Shown piece after piece: positions 9,156 to 18,702 of a stretch of 64,000 bases of DNA. Position 1 is the first letter of the stretch. Every line of letters begins with the position of its first letter. This DNA comes from Ralstonia pickettii (GTDB taxonomy: Bacteria > Pseudomonadota > Gammaproteobacteria > Burkholderiales > Burkholderiaceae). The notes under the pieces were generated by a model. It did not search any database, was not told where the DNA came from, and saw only the letters and a program-made list of their open reading frames with translations. Where the stretch lies: NCBI RefSeq assembly GCF_000607165.1, contig NZ_JFZG01000006.1:930001-994000 (forward strand). Reading direction: 5' to 3'. Made by a program: the position numbers and the translations under genes.

Positions 9156-10667
9156 ATGAAACAGTCGCTCCAGCTCCGTCTCTCTCAGCATCTCGCGCTC
9201 ACGCCGCAGTTGCAGCAATCGATCAGGCTGCTGCAGCTGTCGACCATCGAACTGCAACAAGAAGTTGAGCAGGCCCTGACCGAAAACCCGCTGCTGGAGC
9301 GGGAAAACGAGTGGCTTGACACGTCCGCTCGCATTGGCTCTGACGGTTCCGTCAACGCGCTGCAAAGCAACACCGCCACGCCCCTGCCCACCGAATCGCC
9401 CCCGCCCGCACCCAACGGTGCCGACAGCAGCGACAGCTCGGACAGCAGCTACGAGAACGGTCACGACAGCGGCGCCGATTTCGACAGCGATTACGGCTCC
9501 GACCGCTCCGACTGGAGCCTTGACGACTTCGCCCGCAAACCGCAATCCGACGAAGACGACCGCGCCCCGCTGCAGTTGCGCGAAGCCGAACAAAGCCTGC
9601 GCGAATTCCTTATGGAACAACTCGCGCCGCTCAAGCTGTCGATGCTCGACAAAGGCCTCGTCATCTTTCTGATCGAATCGCTCGACGACGAAGGTTATCT
9701 CTCGGGCACGCTCGACGAAATCCTCGCGGATCTGCCCGCCGAACTCGAAGTCGAACTGGACGAGCTGCAAGCCGCGCTGCGCATGCTGCAGAGCTTTGAT
9801 CCGCCCGGTGTCGGCGCGCGCTCAGCCGCCGAGTGCCTGTCACTGCAATTGCACCGGCTCGATTCGCCTGCGAAAGCGCTGGCGCTCATCATCGTCAATC
9901 AGCATCTCGAACTGCTAGCCGCGCGCGACTACACGCGTCTGAAGAAGGCACTGTCCGTCGACGAACCAGCATTGAAGGCAGCGCATGAGCTGATTCGTTC
10001 ACTGGCGCCGTTCCCGGGTCATGCATTCGGTCGCGCGGAAGCTGATTTCGTGGTGCCTGACGTGATCGTGCGCAAGACAAGCGCAGGCTGGATGGCGCAA
10101 CTGAACCCCGACGTCATGCCGCGCCTGCGCATCAACGACATGTACGCGCAGATCCTGCGCAGCAGCCGCGGTGAATCGGGCGCCGCCAATCTGCAGCAGA
10201 AGCTGCAGGAAGCCCGTTGGCTGATCAAGAACATTCAGCAGCGCTTCGATACGATCCTGCGTGTCTCGCAAGCCATTGTCGAGCGTCAAAAGAGCTTCTT
10301 CACGCACGGCGAAATCGCCATGCGCCCCTTGGTTTTGCGGGAAATAGCCGATACACTGGGTCTACACGAGTCCACGATCTCCCGTGTGACAACCAACAAA
10401 TACATGGCGACCCCGATGGGGACGTTCGAGTTGAAGTACTTCTTCGGCAGCCATGTATCGACGGAAACCGGCGGGGCCGCGTCATCCACCGCGATACGCG
10501 CGCTCATCAAGCAACTTGTAGGAGCCGAAGACCCGAAGAATCCTCTGTCCGATAGCAGAATTGCCGAGCTGTTAGGCGAACAAGGATTCGTGGTGGCCCG
10601 TCGGACGGTGGCCAAATACCGCGAAGCCCTCAAGATCCCTGCAGTGAATTTGCGCAAGTCTTTATAG
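9156..10667 (+). CDS. rpoN: RNA polymerase factor sigma-54
   Basis: RpoN directs RNA polymerase to -24/-12 promoters that need an enhancer-binding ATPase, typically for nitrogen and motility genes. The 503-residue protein shows all three regions: the Gln/Leu-rich activator-interacting region I at residues 1-50, an acidic Ser/Asp-rich region II (about 60-130), and region III with the helix-turn-helix and the RpoN box [10 protein letters not shown] near residue 485. It lies in the classical lptB-rpoN-hpf-ptsN order. A near-consensus sigma-54 promoter occurs at 35033 in this same window. Confidence 0.96.
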   Translation: MKQSLQLRLSQHLALTPQLQQSIRLLQLSTIELQQEVEQALTENPLLERENEWLDTSARIGSDGSVNALQSNTATPLPTESPPPAPNGADSSDSSDSSYENGHDSGADFDSDYGSDRSDWSLDDFARKPQSDEDDRAPLQLREAEQSLREFLMEQLAPLKLSMLDKGLVIFLIESLDDEGYLSGTLDEILADLPAELEVELDELQAALRMLQSFDPPGVGARSAAECLSLQLHRLDSPAKALALIIVNQHLELLAARDYTRLKKALSVDEPALKAAHELIRSLAPFPGHAFGRAEADFVVPDVIVRKTSAGWMAQLNPDVMPRLRINDMYAQILRSSRGESGAANLQQKLQEARWLIKNIQQRFDTILRVSQAIVERQKSFFTHGEIAMRPLVLREIADTLGLHESTISRVTTNKYMATPMGTFELKYFFGSHVSTETGGAASSTAIRALIKQLVGAEDPKNPLSDSRIAELLGEQGFVVARRTVAKYREALKIPAVNLRKSL

Positions 10668-10717
10668 CCGCATCGCGGGCAGTTCCGGTGCGGCTCATCT
10701 TGAGAAGGAGAACCGCT

Positions 10718-11071
10718 ATGAACTTCAAACTCAGTGGACACCACCTGGACATCACGCCCGCTTTGCGTGAGTACGTGGAAACGAAACTGGAGCGTGTGAT
10801 CAGGCACTTCGATCAGGTGATTGGCGTCAGCGTGTTGCTATCGGTCGATAACCACAAGGAGAAGGATCGGCGTCAGTACGCGGAAATCAACCTGCACCTC
10901 AAGGGTAAGGATGTCTTCGTCGAATCACACCATGAAGATCTTTATGCGGCCATCGACCTACTCGTCGATAAACTGGACAGGCAAGTGATCAAGTACAAGG
11001 ACCGCGTGCAGGGGCACGACCGTGACAGCATGAAGCACCAAGCCCTCCAGGCCGTGCAGATGCAGCAATAG
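10718..11071 (+). CDS. hpf: Ribosome hibernation-promoting factor (short form)
   Basis: A 117-residue protein of the HPF/RaiA family, which binds the 30S decoding region and promotes ribosome inactivation in stationary phase. It has the single N-terminal beta-alpha fold ([20 protein letters not shown], then [11 protein letters not shown]) and lacks the C-terminal dimerization domain of long HPF, so it is of the short type. A GAAGGAG ribosome binding site lies just upstream of 10718. It follows rpoN by 50 bases and is followed by a strong terminator at 11086. Confidence 0.92.
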   Translation: MNFKLSGHHLDITPALREYVETKLERVIRHFDQVIGVSVLLSVDNHKEKDRRQYAEINLHLKGKDVFVESHHEDLYAAIDLLVDKLDRQVIKYKDRVQGHDRDSMKHQALQAVQMQQ

Positions 11072-11085
11072 CAGGACGGCACCGC

Positions 11086-11118
11086 AAAAACCGCGCCCCG
11101 AGTTGGCGCGGTTTTTTT
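11086..11118 (+). terminator. Intrinsic terminator after hpf
   Basis: A perfect stem CCGCGCC/GGCGCGG with a 7-base loop is preceded by an A-run and followed by seven T. It lies 15 bases after the hpf stop and separates the rpoN-hpf transcript from ptsN. Confidence 0.9.
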
Positions 11119-11350
11119 ATGCCGTGGTGCATTCGTGACGAATCCGATTGCAACGGATTTAAGTCGGGCTAAAATCTGACGAAAGTATGAATGCTGGCGT
11201 GGCGCGGCTTTTGACGCGATGCTGGCAAAAACAGGGTCGATGCCGCGCGCACATTGCCGGCACCGGCTGATTGCAGCCCTGGGGGATTCGCTTCTCTGCC
11301 CTGCGTGGTGCACCGCTGGTGCGCCGCACAAAGCCGCGCGACACGTGGTC

Positions 11351-11356
11351 TATAAT
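11351..11356 (+). promoter_or_regulatory. Possible -10 element upstream of ptsN
   Basis: TATAAT occurs 62 bases upstream of the ptsN start and after the hpf terminator, where a promoter is needed. No recognizable -35 hexamer lies at the usual distance, so this is tentative. Confidence 0.35.
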
Positions 11357-11417
11357 GATCTCATTGTCCGCGCGCCATCTTGGTGCAGAAGGATGCCGCT
11401 CATTTCACGCATTGCAC

Positions 11418-11873
11418 ATGAATCGCTTGGCCAAACTGCTGCCGCCCGGGAACATCGCCCTCGACGTCAGCGTAACCAGCAAAAAGCGGGTATTTGAACA
11501 GGCTGGCCTGCTGTTCGAGAACAACCACGGCATGACGCGCGCAGTCGTCACCGACAACCTGTTTGCGCGCGAGTCGCTTGGCTCCACAGGCCTGGGAGCC
11601 GGCGTGGCCATTCCGCATGGCCGTATTAAGGGGCTCAAGCAACCGCTGGCTGCATTCATGCGTCTGTCCGAGCCGGTGCCTTTTGAGTCACCGGACGGCA
11701 AGCCTGTCTCGCTACTGATCTTTCTGCTGGTACCCGAACAGGCCACCCAGCAGCATCTGGAAATCCTCTCTGAAATCGCCCAACTGCTGTCCGACCGTGA
11801 CATGCGCGAAGGCCTCGCCACCCTGCCGTCGCCCGAGGCGATTCACCAGCTACTGACCGAGTGGCGGCCCTGA
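11418..11873 (+). CDS. ptsN: PTS IIA-like nitrogen regulatory protein
   Basis: PtsN (EIIA-Ntr) is the terminal phosphoryl acceptor of the nitrogen PTS and regulates potassium, nitrogen and carbon functions. The 151-residue protein carries the phosphorylated histidine in AIPHG (His67). The frame extends upstream to 11271, but the ATG at 11418 gives the family length. It sits between hpf and hprK, as in other beta-proteobacteria. Its partners EI-Ntr and NPr are not in the window. Confidence 0.94.
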   Translation: MNRLAKLLPPGNIALDVSVTSKKRVFEQAGLLFENNHGMTRAVVTDNLFARESLGSTGLGAGVAIPHGRIKGLKQPLAAFMRLSEPVPFESPDGKPVSLLIFLLVPEQATQQHLEILSEIAQLLSDRDMREGLATLPSPEAIHQLLTEWRP

Positions 11874-11946
11874 TCGCAGCGCAATCGGTGGCAAGCGCAA
11901 CCGATTGCGAGCGCGCTATGCCCCGTCGGCACCACTGTGCCCTGCT

Positions 11947-12921
11947 ATGGAACTGACCGGCGTCATCGCCCAATCGATCTTTGACGACAACGCAGCCGAT
12001 CTGAAGCTGTCGTGGGTCGCCGGCCTGGAGGGCGCGGACCGCGCGTTCGACGTGGATTTCGCCAAGGAAGCGACATCTGCGGCGGACCTGGTCGGGCACT
12101 TGAACCTCATCCACCCGAATCGCATCCAGGTGCTCGGCAAACCCGAGATCACCTACTACCAGCGCCTATCGGAAGAAAACCGCAAGCGCCAGATGGGCGA
12201 GCTGATCCTGCTGGAGCCGCCCTTTCTGGTCGTGGCCGATGGCGTGGATCCGCCGCCGGACCTGGAGCTGCGCTGCACCCGCTCGTCCACGCCGCTGTTC
12301 ACGTCACCGATTTCGTCGGCCGCGGTCATTGATCATCTGCGTTTGTATCTGTCGCGCATCTCTGCGCCGCGCGTGACGATGCACGGGGTATTTCTCGACA
12401 TTCTCGGCATGGGCGTGCTGATCATGGGCGATTCGGGCCTGGGCAAAAGCGAACTGGGCCTGGAGCTGATCTCGCGCGGTCACGGTCTGGTGGCCGATGA
12501 CGCAGTCGATTTCGTGCGCCTAGGGCCGGATTTCATTGAAGGCCGCTGCCCGCCGCTGCTGCAGAATCTGCTGGAAGTGCGCGGTCTGGGCCTGCTCGAC
12601 ATCAAGACGATCTTCGGTGAGACGGCTGTGCGCCGGAAGATGAAGATCAAGCTGATCGTCCAGCTCGTGCGCCGCAACGATGGCGAGTTCGAGCGCCTGC
12701 CGCTCGATTCGCAGTACCTCGATGTGCTCGGTTTGCCTATCCACATGGTGAAGATCCAGGTGGCTGCCGGGCGCAACTTGGCCGTGCTGGTCGAAGCCGC
12801 CGTACGCAACACGATCCTGCGCCTGCGCGGCATCGATACGTTGCGCGACTTCATGGACCGCCAGCGCGCCGCCATGCAGGCCGAAGCCGCCTCGCACTCG
12901 CCTCAGGGTCGCCTGCTTTAA
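11947..12921 (+). CDS. hprK: HPr kinase/phosphorylase
   Basis: HprK phosphorylates and dephosphorylates a serine of HPr. It is best known from Firmicutes but is also carried by many beta-proteobacteria next to ptsN. The 324-residue protein has the Walker A GDSGLGKS at residues 161-168 and the HprK signature region ([11 protein letters not shown]) near residue 215. The open frame begins at 11905 but the ATG at 11947 starts the conserved N-terminal domain. It follows ptsN by 73 bases. Its likely substrate, an HPr, must be encoded elsewhere. Confidence 0.94.
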   Translation: MELTGVIAQSIFDDNAADLKLSWVAGLEGADRAFDVDFAKEATSAADLVGHLNLIHPNRIQVLGKPEITYYQRLSEENRKRQMGELILLEPPFLVVADGVDPPPDLELRCTRSSTPLFTSPISSAAVIDHLRLYLSRISAPRVTMHGVFLDILGMGVLIMGDSGLGKSELGLELISRGHGLVADDAVDFVRLGPDFIEGRCPPLLQNLLEVRGLGLLDIKTIFGETAVRRKMKIKLIVQLVRRNDGEFERLPLDSQYLDVLGLPIHMVKIQVAAGRNLAVLVEAAVRNTILRLRGIDTLRDFMDRQRAAMQAEAASHSPQGRLL

Positions 12922-13106
12922 CAAAGTCGCCACAAAGTTTCGCCGTCGGGCCGGTTTACCCTAGTTTTTGGTGCGAAACGTCAACCCGACATGCGGCCTC
13001 TCCGTTGTGGGAGGGAATGCGCCGAGCACGCACGCGGCGGCGTTCATCGCGAGCGCGGTGGCTGTCTTCGCCCGCTCTTCTGACGGTACCCAAGGAGAAC
13101 ACGACG

Positions 13107-13448
13107 ATGAAACAACTGATTGCCGCTTGCGCCCTGGCGCTCCCATTCCTGGCCGGCCAGGCTTTCGCCCAAGGCAGCGCACCGGCAGCTGCGCCGGCCG
13201 CACCTGCTGCCGCTCCGGCAGCCAAGAATTCGCAGCAAGAAAAGATGAAGCAATGCAACATGGACGCCACCGGCAAGAAGGGCGACGAGCGCAAGGCTTT
13301 CATGAAAGGCTGCCTCTCTGACAAGCCGGCTGCCGCCGCCAAACCGATGACGCAGCAGGAAAAGATGGCCGCCTGCTCCAAGGCCAACAAGGGCAAGAAG
13401 GGTGACGCCTACAAGAACGCCCAGAAGGAGTGCCTCTCGAAGGGCTGA
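13107..13448 (+). CDS. PsiF repeat family periplasmic protein
   Basis: A 113-residue exported protein with a signal peptide (cleavage near QAFA-QG, about residue 17), an Ala/Pro linker, and two copies of the PsiF repeat. Each repeat has a QQEKM start, two cysteines, a GKKGD core and an ECLS or GCLS end (about residues 46-75 and 80-110). PsiF is a phosphate-starvation-inducible protein of unknown function in E. coli. The start is supported by AAGGAG 8 bases upstream. It is inserted between hprK and rapZ, which is not its usual neighbourhood. Confidence 0.85.
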   Translation: MKQLIAACALALPFLAGQAFAQGSAPAAAPAAPAAAPAAKNSQQEKMKQCNMDATGKKGDERKAFMKGCLSDKPAAAAKPMTQQEKMAACSKANKGKKGDAYKNAQKECLSKG

Positions 13449-13468
13449 GCATCCCTTTAGCTTCGTTT

Positions 13469-13499
13469 AAAAAAGGCGGCCAGATCGGTCGCCTTTTTT
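13469..13499 (+). terminator. Intrinsic terminator after psiF-like gene
   Basis: AAAAAAGGCG pairs with CGCCTTTTTT around an 11-base loop, about 20 bases after the stop. The A/T flanks make it potentially bidirectional. It separates the psiF-like gene from rapZ. Confidence 0.8.
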
Positions 13500-13541
13500 A
13501 CTGGTCGCTGCTTTGCAATACAGGGATGCTATCCTCGCGGC

Positions 13542-14435
13542 ATGCGGATCATTCTCATCACCGGTATGTCGGGTTCAGGGAAATCGGTCGCCCTGAACGT
13601 GCTCGAAGACGCAGGATACTATTGCGTCGACAACCTGCCCGCGCAGTTCATCCCCGAACTGGCGCGCTATCTGTCGGACCAGGGTTATACGCATCTGGGT
13701 GTGGCCACTGACATCCGCAGCCGTGAATCGCTGCGCAAGGTGCCTGAGACGGTCACCGTGCTGCGCAAGGAACACGACGTGCGCATGCTGTTCCTGACAG
13801 CGAGTACGAACGCGCTGGTGCAGCGCTATTCCGAGACGCGCCGTCGGCATCCGCTGTCGATCCGTAACGGCCGCCCTGATACCGCCGCCAATGTGCAGGC
13901 GGCTGCCAAAGGCCTCGACACCTCGCTCATCGAAGCGATCGAAATGGAGCGCGAGCTGCTCAGCCCGCTGGCCGATCCGGCGCATCGCATCGACACCAGC
14001 ACGCTGCGCACGAACGCCCTGCGCGCGTACATCAAAGAGTTCATCAGCGACGAGCCGCATGACATCACGTTGATGTTCGAATCGTTCGGCTTCAAGCATG
14101 GCGTGCCGACCGATGCTGATCTCGTCTTCGACGTGCGTTCGCTGCCCAACCCTTACTACGACACGCAACTGCGCCCACTCACCGGGCGCGACCAGCCCGT
14201 CATCGATTTCCTGCAAAGCCAGCCGATGGTGCTTGCGATGGCAGAGGACATTCGCGCCTACGTGGAAAAGTGGCTGCCGAGTTTCATCGCCGACAACCGC
14301 AGCTACCTGACCGTCGCGATCGGCTGCACGGGCGGCCAGCATCGTTCCGTGTACATCGCGGAACGGCTTGCCACGTACTTTCGCGCGCATGGTAATGTGT
14401 TGGTCCGCCACCGCGAATTGGCCGTAGACGGCTGA
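13542..14435 (+). CDS. rapZ: RNase adapter protein RapZ
   Basis: RapZ is a nucleotide-binding adapter that in E. coli presents the sRNA GlmZ to RNase E and so controls glucosamine-6-phosphate synthase. The 297-residue protein has the Walker A GMSGSGKS at residues 8-15 and the conserved C-terminal [16 protein letters not shown] segment. It lies in the ptsN neighbourhood as in enterobacteria. Whether GlmZ-like sRNAs exist here is unknown, so the target may differ. Confidence 0.94.
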   Translation: MRIILITGMSGSGKSVALNVLEDAGYYCVDNLPAQFIPELARYLSDQGYTHLGVATDIRSRESLRKVPETVTVLRKEHDVRMLFLTASTNALVQRYSETRRRHPLSIRNGRPDTAANVQAAAKGLDTSLIEAIEMERELLSPLADPAHRIDTSTLRTNALRAYIKEFISDEPHDITLMFESFGFKHGVPTDADLVFDVRSLPNPYYDTQLRPLTGRDQPVIDFLQSQPMVLAMAEDIRAYVEKWLPSFIADNRSYLTVAIGCTGGQHRSVYIAERLATYFRAHGNVLVRHRELAVDG

Positions 14436-14536
14436 ACCGCGCGCCAGACACAGCCCGCGCGCCGGCCAGCCTCATTTGGATGCGGCTTCTTGCGCGGCAC
14501 CACGCGAAAATCTTGCCGCCTGCTCAAAGTCCGTCC

Positions 14537-15190
14537 ATGCAAGAAGACATCGCTCTCTCACCGTTCTCGCCGCTGCCGCCGCTGCCCACCGAGCTGTCGC
14601 TGTTTCCGTTGCATACGGTGCTGTTTCCCGGCGGCCTTCTCCCGCTGCGCATTTTCGAAGCCCGCTACATCGATATGGTGCGCACGTGCCTGCGCGACAA
14701 GACGCCGTTCGGCGTCTGCCTGATCGAGCGCGGCAACGAAGTGGCCACCACAGACGGCACGACCGTACCGGTCGACGTGGGCTGCATCGCCCACATCGTC
14801 GAGTGCGACATGGAGCAGCTCGGCCTGCTGATGATCAAGGTGCGCGGCACGCAGCGCTTCAAGGTGCTGTCGTTCGAGACTACGCCCGACGGCCTCATGC
14901 GCGGCACGGTCGAGCCCATCGGCGCAGACGTGGAAGACTGCAAGGGCGAACTTTTCGACGATTGCGTGGGTGCCCTGCGCCGCATCATCACCACACTCGG
15001 ATCACGCGAAGATGGCAACGTCCCGATGGCGGAACCCTATGAGTGGTCCAGCCCGAGCTGGGTCGCGAATCGATTGTGCGAACTGCTGCCGGTGCCGCTC
15101 AAGGCCAAGCAGAAGCTGATGGAACTGATGGACGCCGGCATGCGCATCGAGATCGTCCATCGCTACATGAAGCAGCATCACATTCTGTGA
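14537..15190 (+). CDS. LON peptidase substrate-binding domain protein
   Basis: A 217-residue protein containing only the N-terminal substrate-binding domain of Lon (LPLFP-type start, here LSLFPLHTVLFPGGLLPLRIFE at about residues 15-37) with no AAA or protease domain. Such stand-alone proteins are common and of unknown role. The ATG at 14537 is chosen because the conserved domain begins 15 residues later; the frame to 14480 crosses the rapZ intergenic region. It converges on mutY. Confidence 0.88.
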   Translation: MQEDIALSPFSPLPPLPTELSLFPLHTVLFPGGLLPLRIFEARYIDMVRTCLRDKTPFGVCLIERGNEVATTDGTTVPVDVGCIAHIVECDMEQLGLLMIKVRGTQRFKVLSFETTPDGLMRGTVEPIGADVEDCKGELFDDCVGALRRIITTLGSREDGNVPMAEPYEWSSPSWVANRLCELLPVPLKAKQKLMELMDAGMRIEIVHRYMKQHHIL

Positions 15191-15220
15191 TGCTGCTTCA
15201 GCCGAGCCAGATCAGTCTGG

Positions 15221-16369
15221 CTAGATCAGACTTGGCTGCACCAGCGTCTCCAGCGCCAACTTCACCGGCGCAGGCAATCCCACTGAATTGAGTTGCGCGA
15301 GCGGTACCCAACGCCAGTCGTCATTGAGCGCGACGGGCGTGGCGATCTCCGCGCGCAGCAAGTGCATATGCAGGCGGAAATGCGTGAAGGTGTGCGTGAG
15401 CGCGCCAGCCATTTCCACGGTCGAGACCGCGCCATATGCCTGCGCGGCACGACGCACGGTGCCCACCTCCAACGGATGCGCGTCGAGCACGTCGTCCATC
15501 TCGCCCACCAGCGGCAAAGACCACAACCCACCCCAGATGCCGCGTTGCGGACGACGCTGCAGCAGGACCGCGTCGGCGTGTAGGGCGATAACAAGTGTCG
15601 CGGCACGCTCGGGTATCGTCTTGCGCGGACGCGGCACGGGCAGTTCCATCACGCGATCAGTACTGCGCGCTTCGCATAGCGATTCGAGCGGACAGGGCCG
15701 TTCGCCGGTCAGGCATGCCGGTTTGCCGCGCGTGCAAACGGTGGCCCCCAGGTCCATCAAACCCTGTGTGTACGGCTGAATGCCTTCGGCCGGCGGCAGC
15801 ACGGCTTCGGCAATGCGCCACATGGTGTCTTCCACACGCTTGTCGCCGGGAAAGCCGTCGATGCCGAACACACGCGCGAACACGCGCTTGACGTTGCCGT
15901 CCAGAATGGCCGCGCGCACGCCGTACGAAAACGCTGCGATGGCCGCCGCGGTCGAGCGGCCGATGCCCGGCAGCGTCGCCAACACGTCGGGATCGCGCGG
16001 GAAGATGCCGCCATGCTCCGCCACCACGATCTGCGCGCAGCGATGGAGGTTTCGCGCACGCGTGTAGTAACCGAGACCGGCCCACGCAGCCATCACATCG
16101 TCTGCAGGCGCAGCGGCCAGCGCCTGCACGGTCGGGAAGCGCTCGATGAAGCGTGCGTAGTAGCCCAGCACCGCGCTCACCTGCGTCTGCTGCAGCATGA
16201 TCTCTGACAGCCACGTGCGATACGCGTCGCCAGTGTTCTGCCACGGCAAATGGTGACGGCCATGACGCTGCTGCCATGCGATGACGCGCACGGCAAAATC
16301 ATCGGAGAGCGAAGGCAATACGGCAGCTGGTTGCGCGGCGCGGCGCGTGCGGCGAGGGGTGGCGGTCAT
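15221..16369 (-). CDS. mutY: A/G-specific adenine glycosylase
   Basis: MutY removes adenine mispaired with 8-oxoguanine. The 382-residue protein has the catalytic Glu region in SEIMLQQTQ (near residue 56), a helix-hairpin-helix LPGIGRSTA and the catalytic Asp in ILDGNVKRV, an iron-sulfur loop, and a C-terminal NUDIX-like domain for 8-oxoG recognition. The loop cysteines are spaced C-X6-C-X6-C-X5-C (about 15680-15750), whereas the family standard is C-X6-C-X2-C-X5-C. mutM, the partner of the GO repair system, lies 2.3 kb away on the same strand. Confidence 0.93.
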   Translation of the reverse strand: MTATPRRTRRAAQPAAVLPSLSDDFAVRVIAWQQRHGRHHLPWQNTGDAYRTWLSEIMLQQTQVSAVLGYYARFIERFPTVQALAAAPADDVMAAWAGLGYYTRARNLHRCAQIVVAEHGGIFPRDPDVLATLPGIGRSTAAAIAAFSYGVRAAILDGNVKRVFARVFGIDGFPGDKRVEDTMWRIAEAVLPPAEGIQPYTQGLMDLGATVCTRGKPACLTGERPCPLESLCEARSTDRVMELPVPRPRKTIPERAATLVIALHADAVLLQRRPQRGIWGGLWSLPLVGEMDDVLDAHPLEVGTVRRAAQAYGAVSTVEMAGALTHTFTHFRLHMHLLRAEIATPVALNDDWRWVPLAQLNSVGLPAPVKLALETLVQPSLI

Positions 16370-16431
16370 GCGTGTGATGAGGAAACGGCGAGCCGAAGAT
16401 GCGCGCTGGCGGCGATCCTACCAGAACGAAA

Positions 16432-16451
16432 AAAGCGCCCACAGGCGCTTT
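16432..16451 (-). terminator. Intrinsic terminator after dynamin-like gene
   Basis: AAAGCGCC pairs with GGCGCTTT around a four-base loop, and on the minus strand a run of T follows. It lies 20 bases past the stop of the dynamin-like gene and before mutY, which therefore probably has its own promoter. Confidence 0.75.
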
Positions 16452-16472
16452 CTCCATGAACAACGCTATGCG

Positions 16473-18416
16473 TCAAGCCGCGAACGACTGCCGCTCCAGA
16501 ATCGTTCCGGCCGCGAGAATGCGATCGGTGTATTGGGCGATCGTGCCGCTGCGCTCATCCAGCGTATTGAGCAGCGCTTCGAGTTCGGTGATGCGCGCTT
16601 CCAGCGTATCGGTCGCCTCATGAATGCGCTCGATCGAATCGACGCGCTTGCGCAGTTGCTTCTGGTGATCGCGCACCTGTGCTTCAAGCGGCGTCATGAC
16701 CGACTTCAGCCAGATCTCGATGTCACGGTTCATGTCCTGGAAGGTATCCAACACACGGCTGGCCACCGTCGAGAACGCACCATGCACGAGCTGCGGCTTC
16801 GGACGCGTCAGGAAGCTGAACGCGCCAAAGTGGTTGTGCGCGAGCATCAGCGTCTCTTTCAGATCGGCGTCGTAGCGCGTGCCCAGGAAGCGCAGCGGCG
16901 GCGACAGCGTGAAGCCGTGCTCGGCGTTGAACTTCTTGTACATGCCATCGACCATCTGGTGCAGTTGGTCGATGCGGTTAGCGGCATCGCGCACCAGGCC
17001 CGTCAGGTGGCCGAAGAGCTTGTCCATGTCGTCGCGCAGACCGCGCGAGAACACGCGCTCCTTCATCTTCTCGCGTGCTTCGCGCATCGTCGAGCGGATC
17101 TGCTTGAGCTGCACACTCTTGATGATCTCTGCGCTGTGCCGGCCGAACACCGTACGCAGCGCCTGAAACTTGGCGATGCTCTGCTCGAACTCTTCCTTCT
17201 CGCCCTGCACGCGCATCAGCATGTGCTTGACCATCGTGTGGTTCTTGCCGCGCAGGCCGCGCAGCTCGAACAACTGCTCGACGATGTCGCGGCGGCGCAT
17301 CTGCAGCAGTTGCTGCGCGCCGGTGGCCATGTCCTTCACGGCCAGTTGAACCTGCTCGGTCACGATCTCGCGACGCTGCGGAATCAACTGATCCGATAGC
17401 ACCGACTCCAGCTCCGGCAACCGGCTCTTGGCCAGCAGCTCATGGTCATGGTTGACCTTGGCCACCAGCCCCTTCTGCGCCGACACCGGATACACGCGCT
17501 CGACATCGATATCGAGCACCTGCGCCGTCGTCATGATCTGGCGGCTGACTTCGCTCTCGACTTCCTCTTCGGACTTGAGCGGATCCCACAGGCCGTCGAC
17601 CTTGTTGAGCACCGCGATGCAACCCTTGCGCTGGCCACCGCCCACGTGCGAGCGCCACAGTTCCAGGTCGCTCTTGGTCACGCCGGCATCCGCTGCCAGC
17701 ACGAACACGACGACATGCGCATCCGGAATCAGGCGCAGCGTCAGTTCCGGCTCGGTGCCGATGGCGTTCAGGCCCGGGGTGTCCAGGATCACCAGTCCCT
17801 GCTTGAGCATCGGGTGCGGGAAATTGATGATCGCGTGACGCCACTTCGACACTTCGACCGTGCCAGCGGCATCCACCGAGAACGCGGCGTCAGGATCGGC
17901 GTCGTTATAGAGACCCAACTGCTCGGCTTCTTCCTTGGGCACGCGCACGGTTTCCACCACGTGGCGGAATGCTTCGAGCATGCCCTCGGGCGACGACGGA
18001 TCGAGCGGCACCGACAGCCAGTGGCTGCCCGCATCGCGAAAATCGGCCGTCGATGCGTCATGCAGACGCGTCTCGATCGGCAGCAGGCGGATCGACGGCG
18101 GATAGCTTTCGTCGTACATCAGCTCGGTCGGACACATCGTGGTCCGGCCCGCCGACGATGGCAGGATGCGGCGGCCAAAGTCCGCAAAGAAGATGGCGTT
18201 GATCAGCTCACTCTTGCCGCGCGAGAACTCGGCAATGAAGGCGACCTTGAGCTTGTCGCTGCGCAGGACGCCGCGGATGCGCTGTGCGCGCATGTCAGCT
18301 TGCGCGTCGTACAGCTCCTGGGCTTGCAGCCAGTCCTGGAATTCCCCCACCGACTGCAGTACCGAAGCGCGCCAGGCGCTGTACTGCTCGAACTGTGTGC
18401 TCAGTGTGTTGTTCAT
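16473..18416 (-). CDS. Dynamin-family GTPase
   Basis: A 647-residue protein of the bacterial dynamin-like superfamily. The G1 loop is AEFSRGKS (residues 62-69), where the usual first Gly is Ala; G3 is LDTPGLNA and G4 is LNKVDGL. The C-terminal half (about residues 330-640) is predicted to be mostly alpha-helical and charged, as expected for the stalk/assembly region. I see no clear membrane helix. Bacterial dynamins act in membrane remodelling or stress tolerance, but the role of this lineage is unknown. It is flanked by the DNA repair genes mutY and mutM on the same strand. Confidence 0.82.
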   Translation of the reverse strand: MNNTLSTQFEQYSAWRASVLQSVGEFQDWLQAQELYDAQADMRAQRIRGVLRSDKLKVAFIAEFSRGKSELINAIFFADFGRRILPSSAGRTTMCPTELMYDESYPPSIRLLPIETRLHDASTADFRDAGSHWLSVPLDPSSPEGMLEAFRHVVETVRVPKEEAEQLGLYNDADPDAAFSVDAAGTVEVSKWRHAIINFPHPMLKQGLVILDTPGLNAIGTEPELTLRLIPDAHVVVFVLAADAGVTKSDLELWRSHVGGGQRKGCIAVLNKVDGLWDPLKSEEEVESEVSRQIMTTAQVLDIDVERVYPVSAQKGLVAKVNHDHELLAKSRLPELESVLSDQLIPQRREIVTEQVQLAVKDMATGAQQLLQMRRRDIVEQLFELRGLRGKNHTMVKHMLMRVQGEKEEFEQSIAKFQALRTVFGRHSAEIIKSVQLKQIRSTMREAREKMKERVFSRGLRDDMDKLFGHLTGLVRDAANRIDQLHQMVDGMYKKFNAEHGFTLSPPLRFLGTRYDADLKETLMLAHNHFGAFSFLTRPKPQLVHGAFSTVASRVLDTFQDMNRDIEIWLKSVMTPLEAQVRDHQKQLRKRVDSIERIHEATDTLEARITELEALLNTLDERSGTIAQYTDRILAAGTILERQSFAA

Positions 18417-18702
18417 CGTTCTGTCTTATTGTGTGCGCGACCCGACCGCGAAAAATGCGCGCGCCCCTCGACATTGCTGTTCCGCCCAATTACGGCACAG
18501 AAATGCACAAATTTAGGTGGAACGATACAGCGAACCGCCAGCTTCCGGGCGAACTTTCCACAAGGTTCCCCAGCCCGGGCAGTCAAGTGTTGCGGGATGC
18601 CATCGGCGGCCGGACACCCCACTTCAAAAACCTTGCGAAATGGCGGCCAGATCGCTCCAGCGCCACGTTTTCAGGCGGCTTTCGATGCCCTTGGCAGACC
18701 GA
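18417..18702. other. Intergenic region without a recognized gene
   Basis: This gap lies between the start of the dynamin-like gene and the stop of mutM. It must hold the dynamin promoter on the minus strand, but I could not pick out convincing -35/-10 hexamers. Short open frames here have no ribosome binding site or familiar sequence. Confidence 0.5.
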
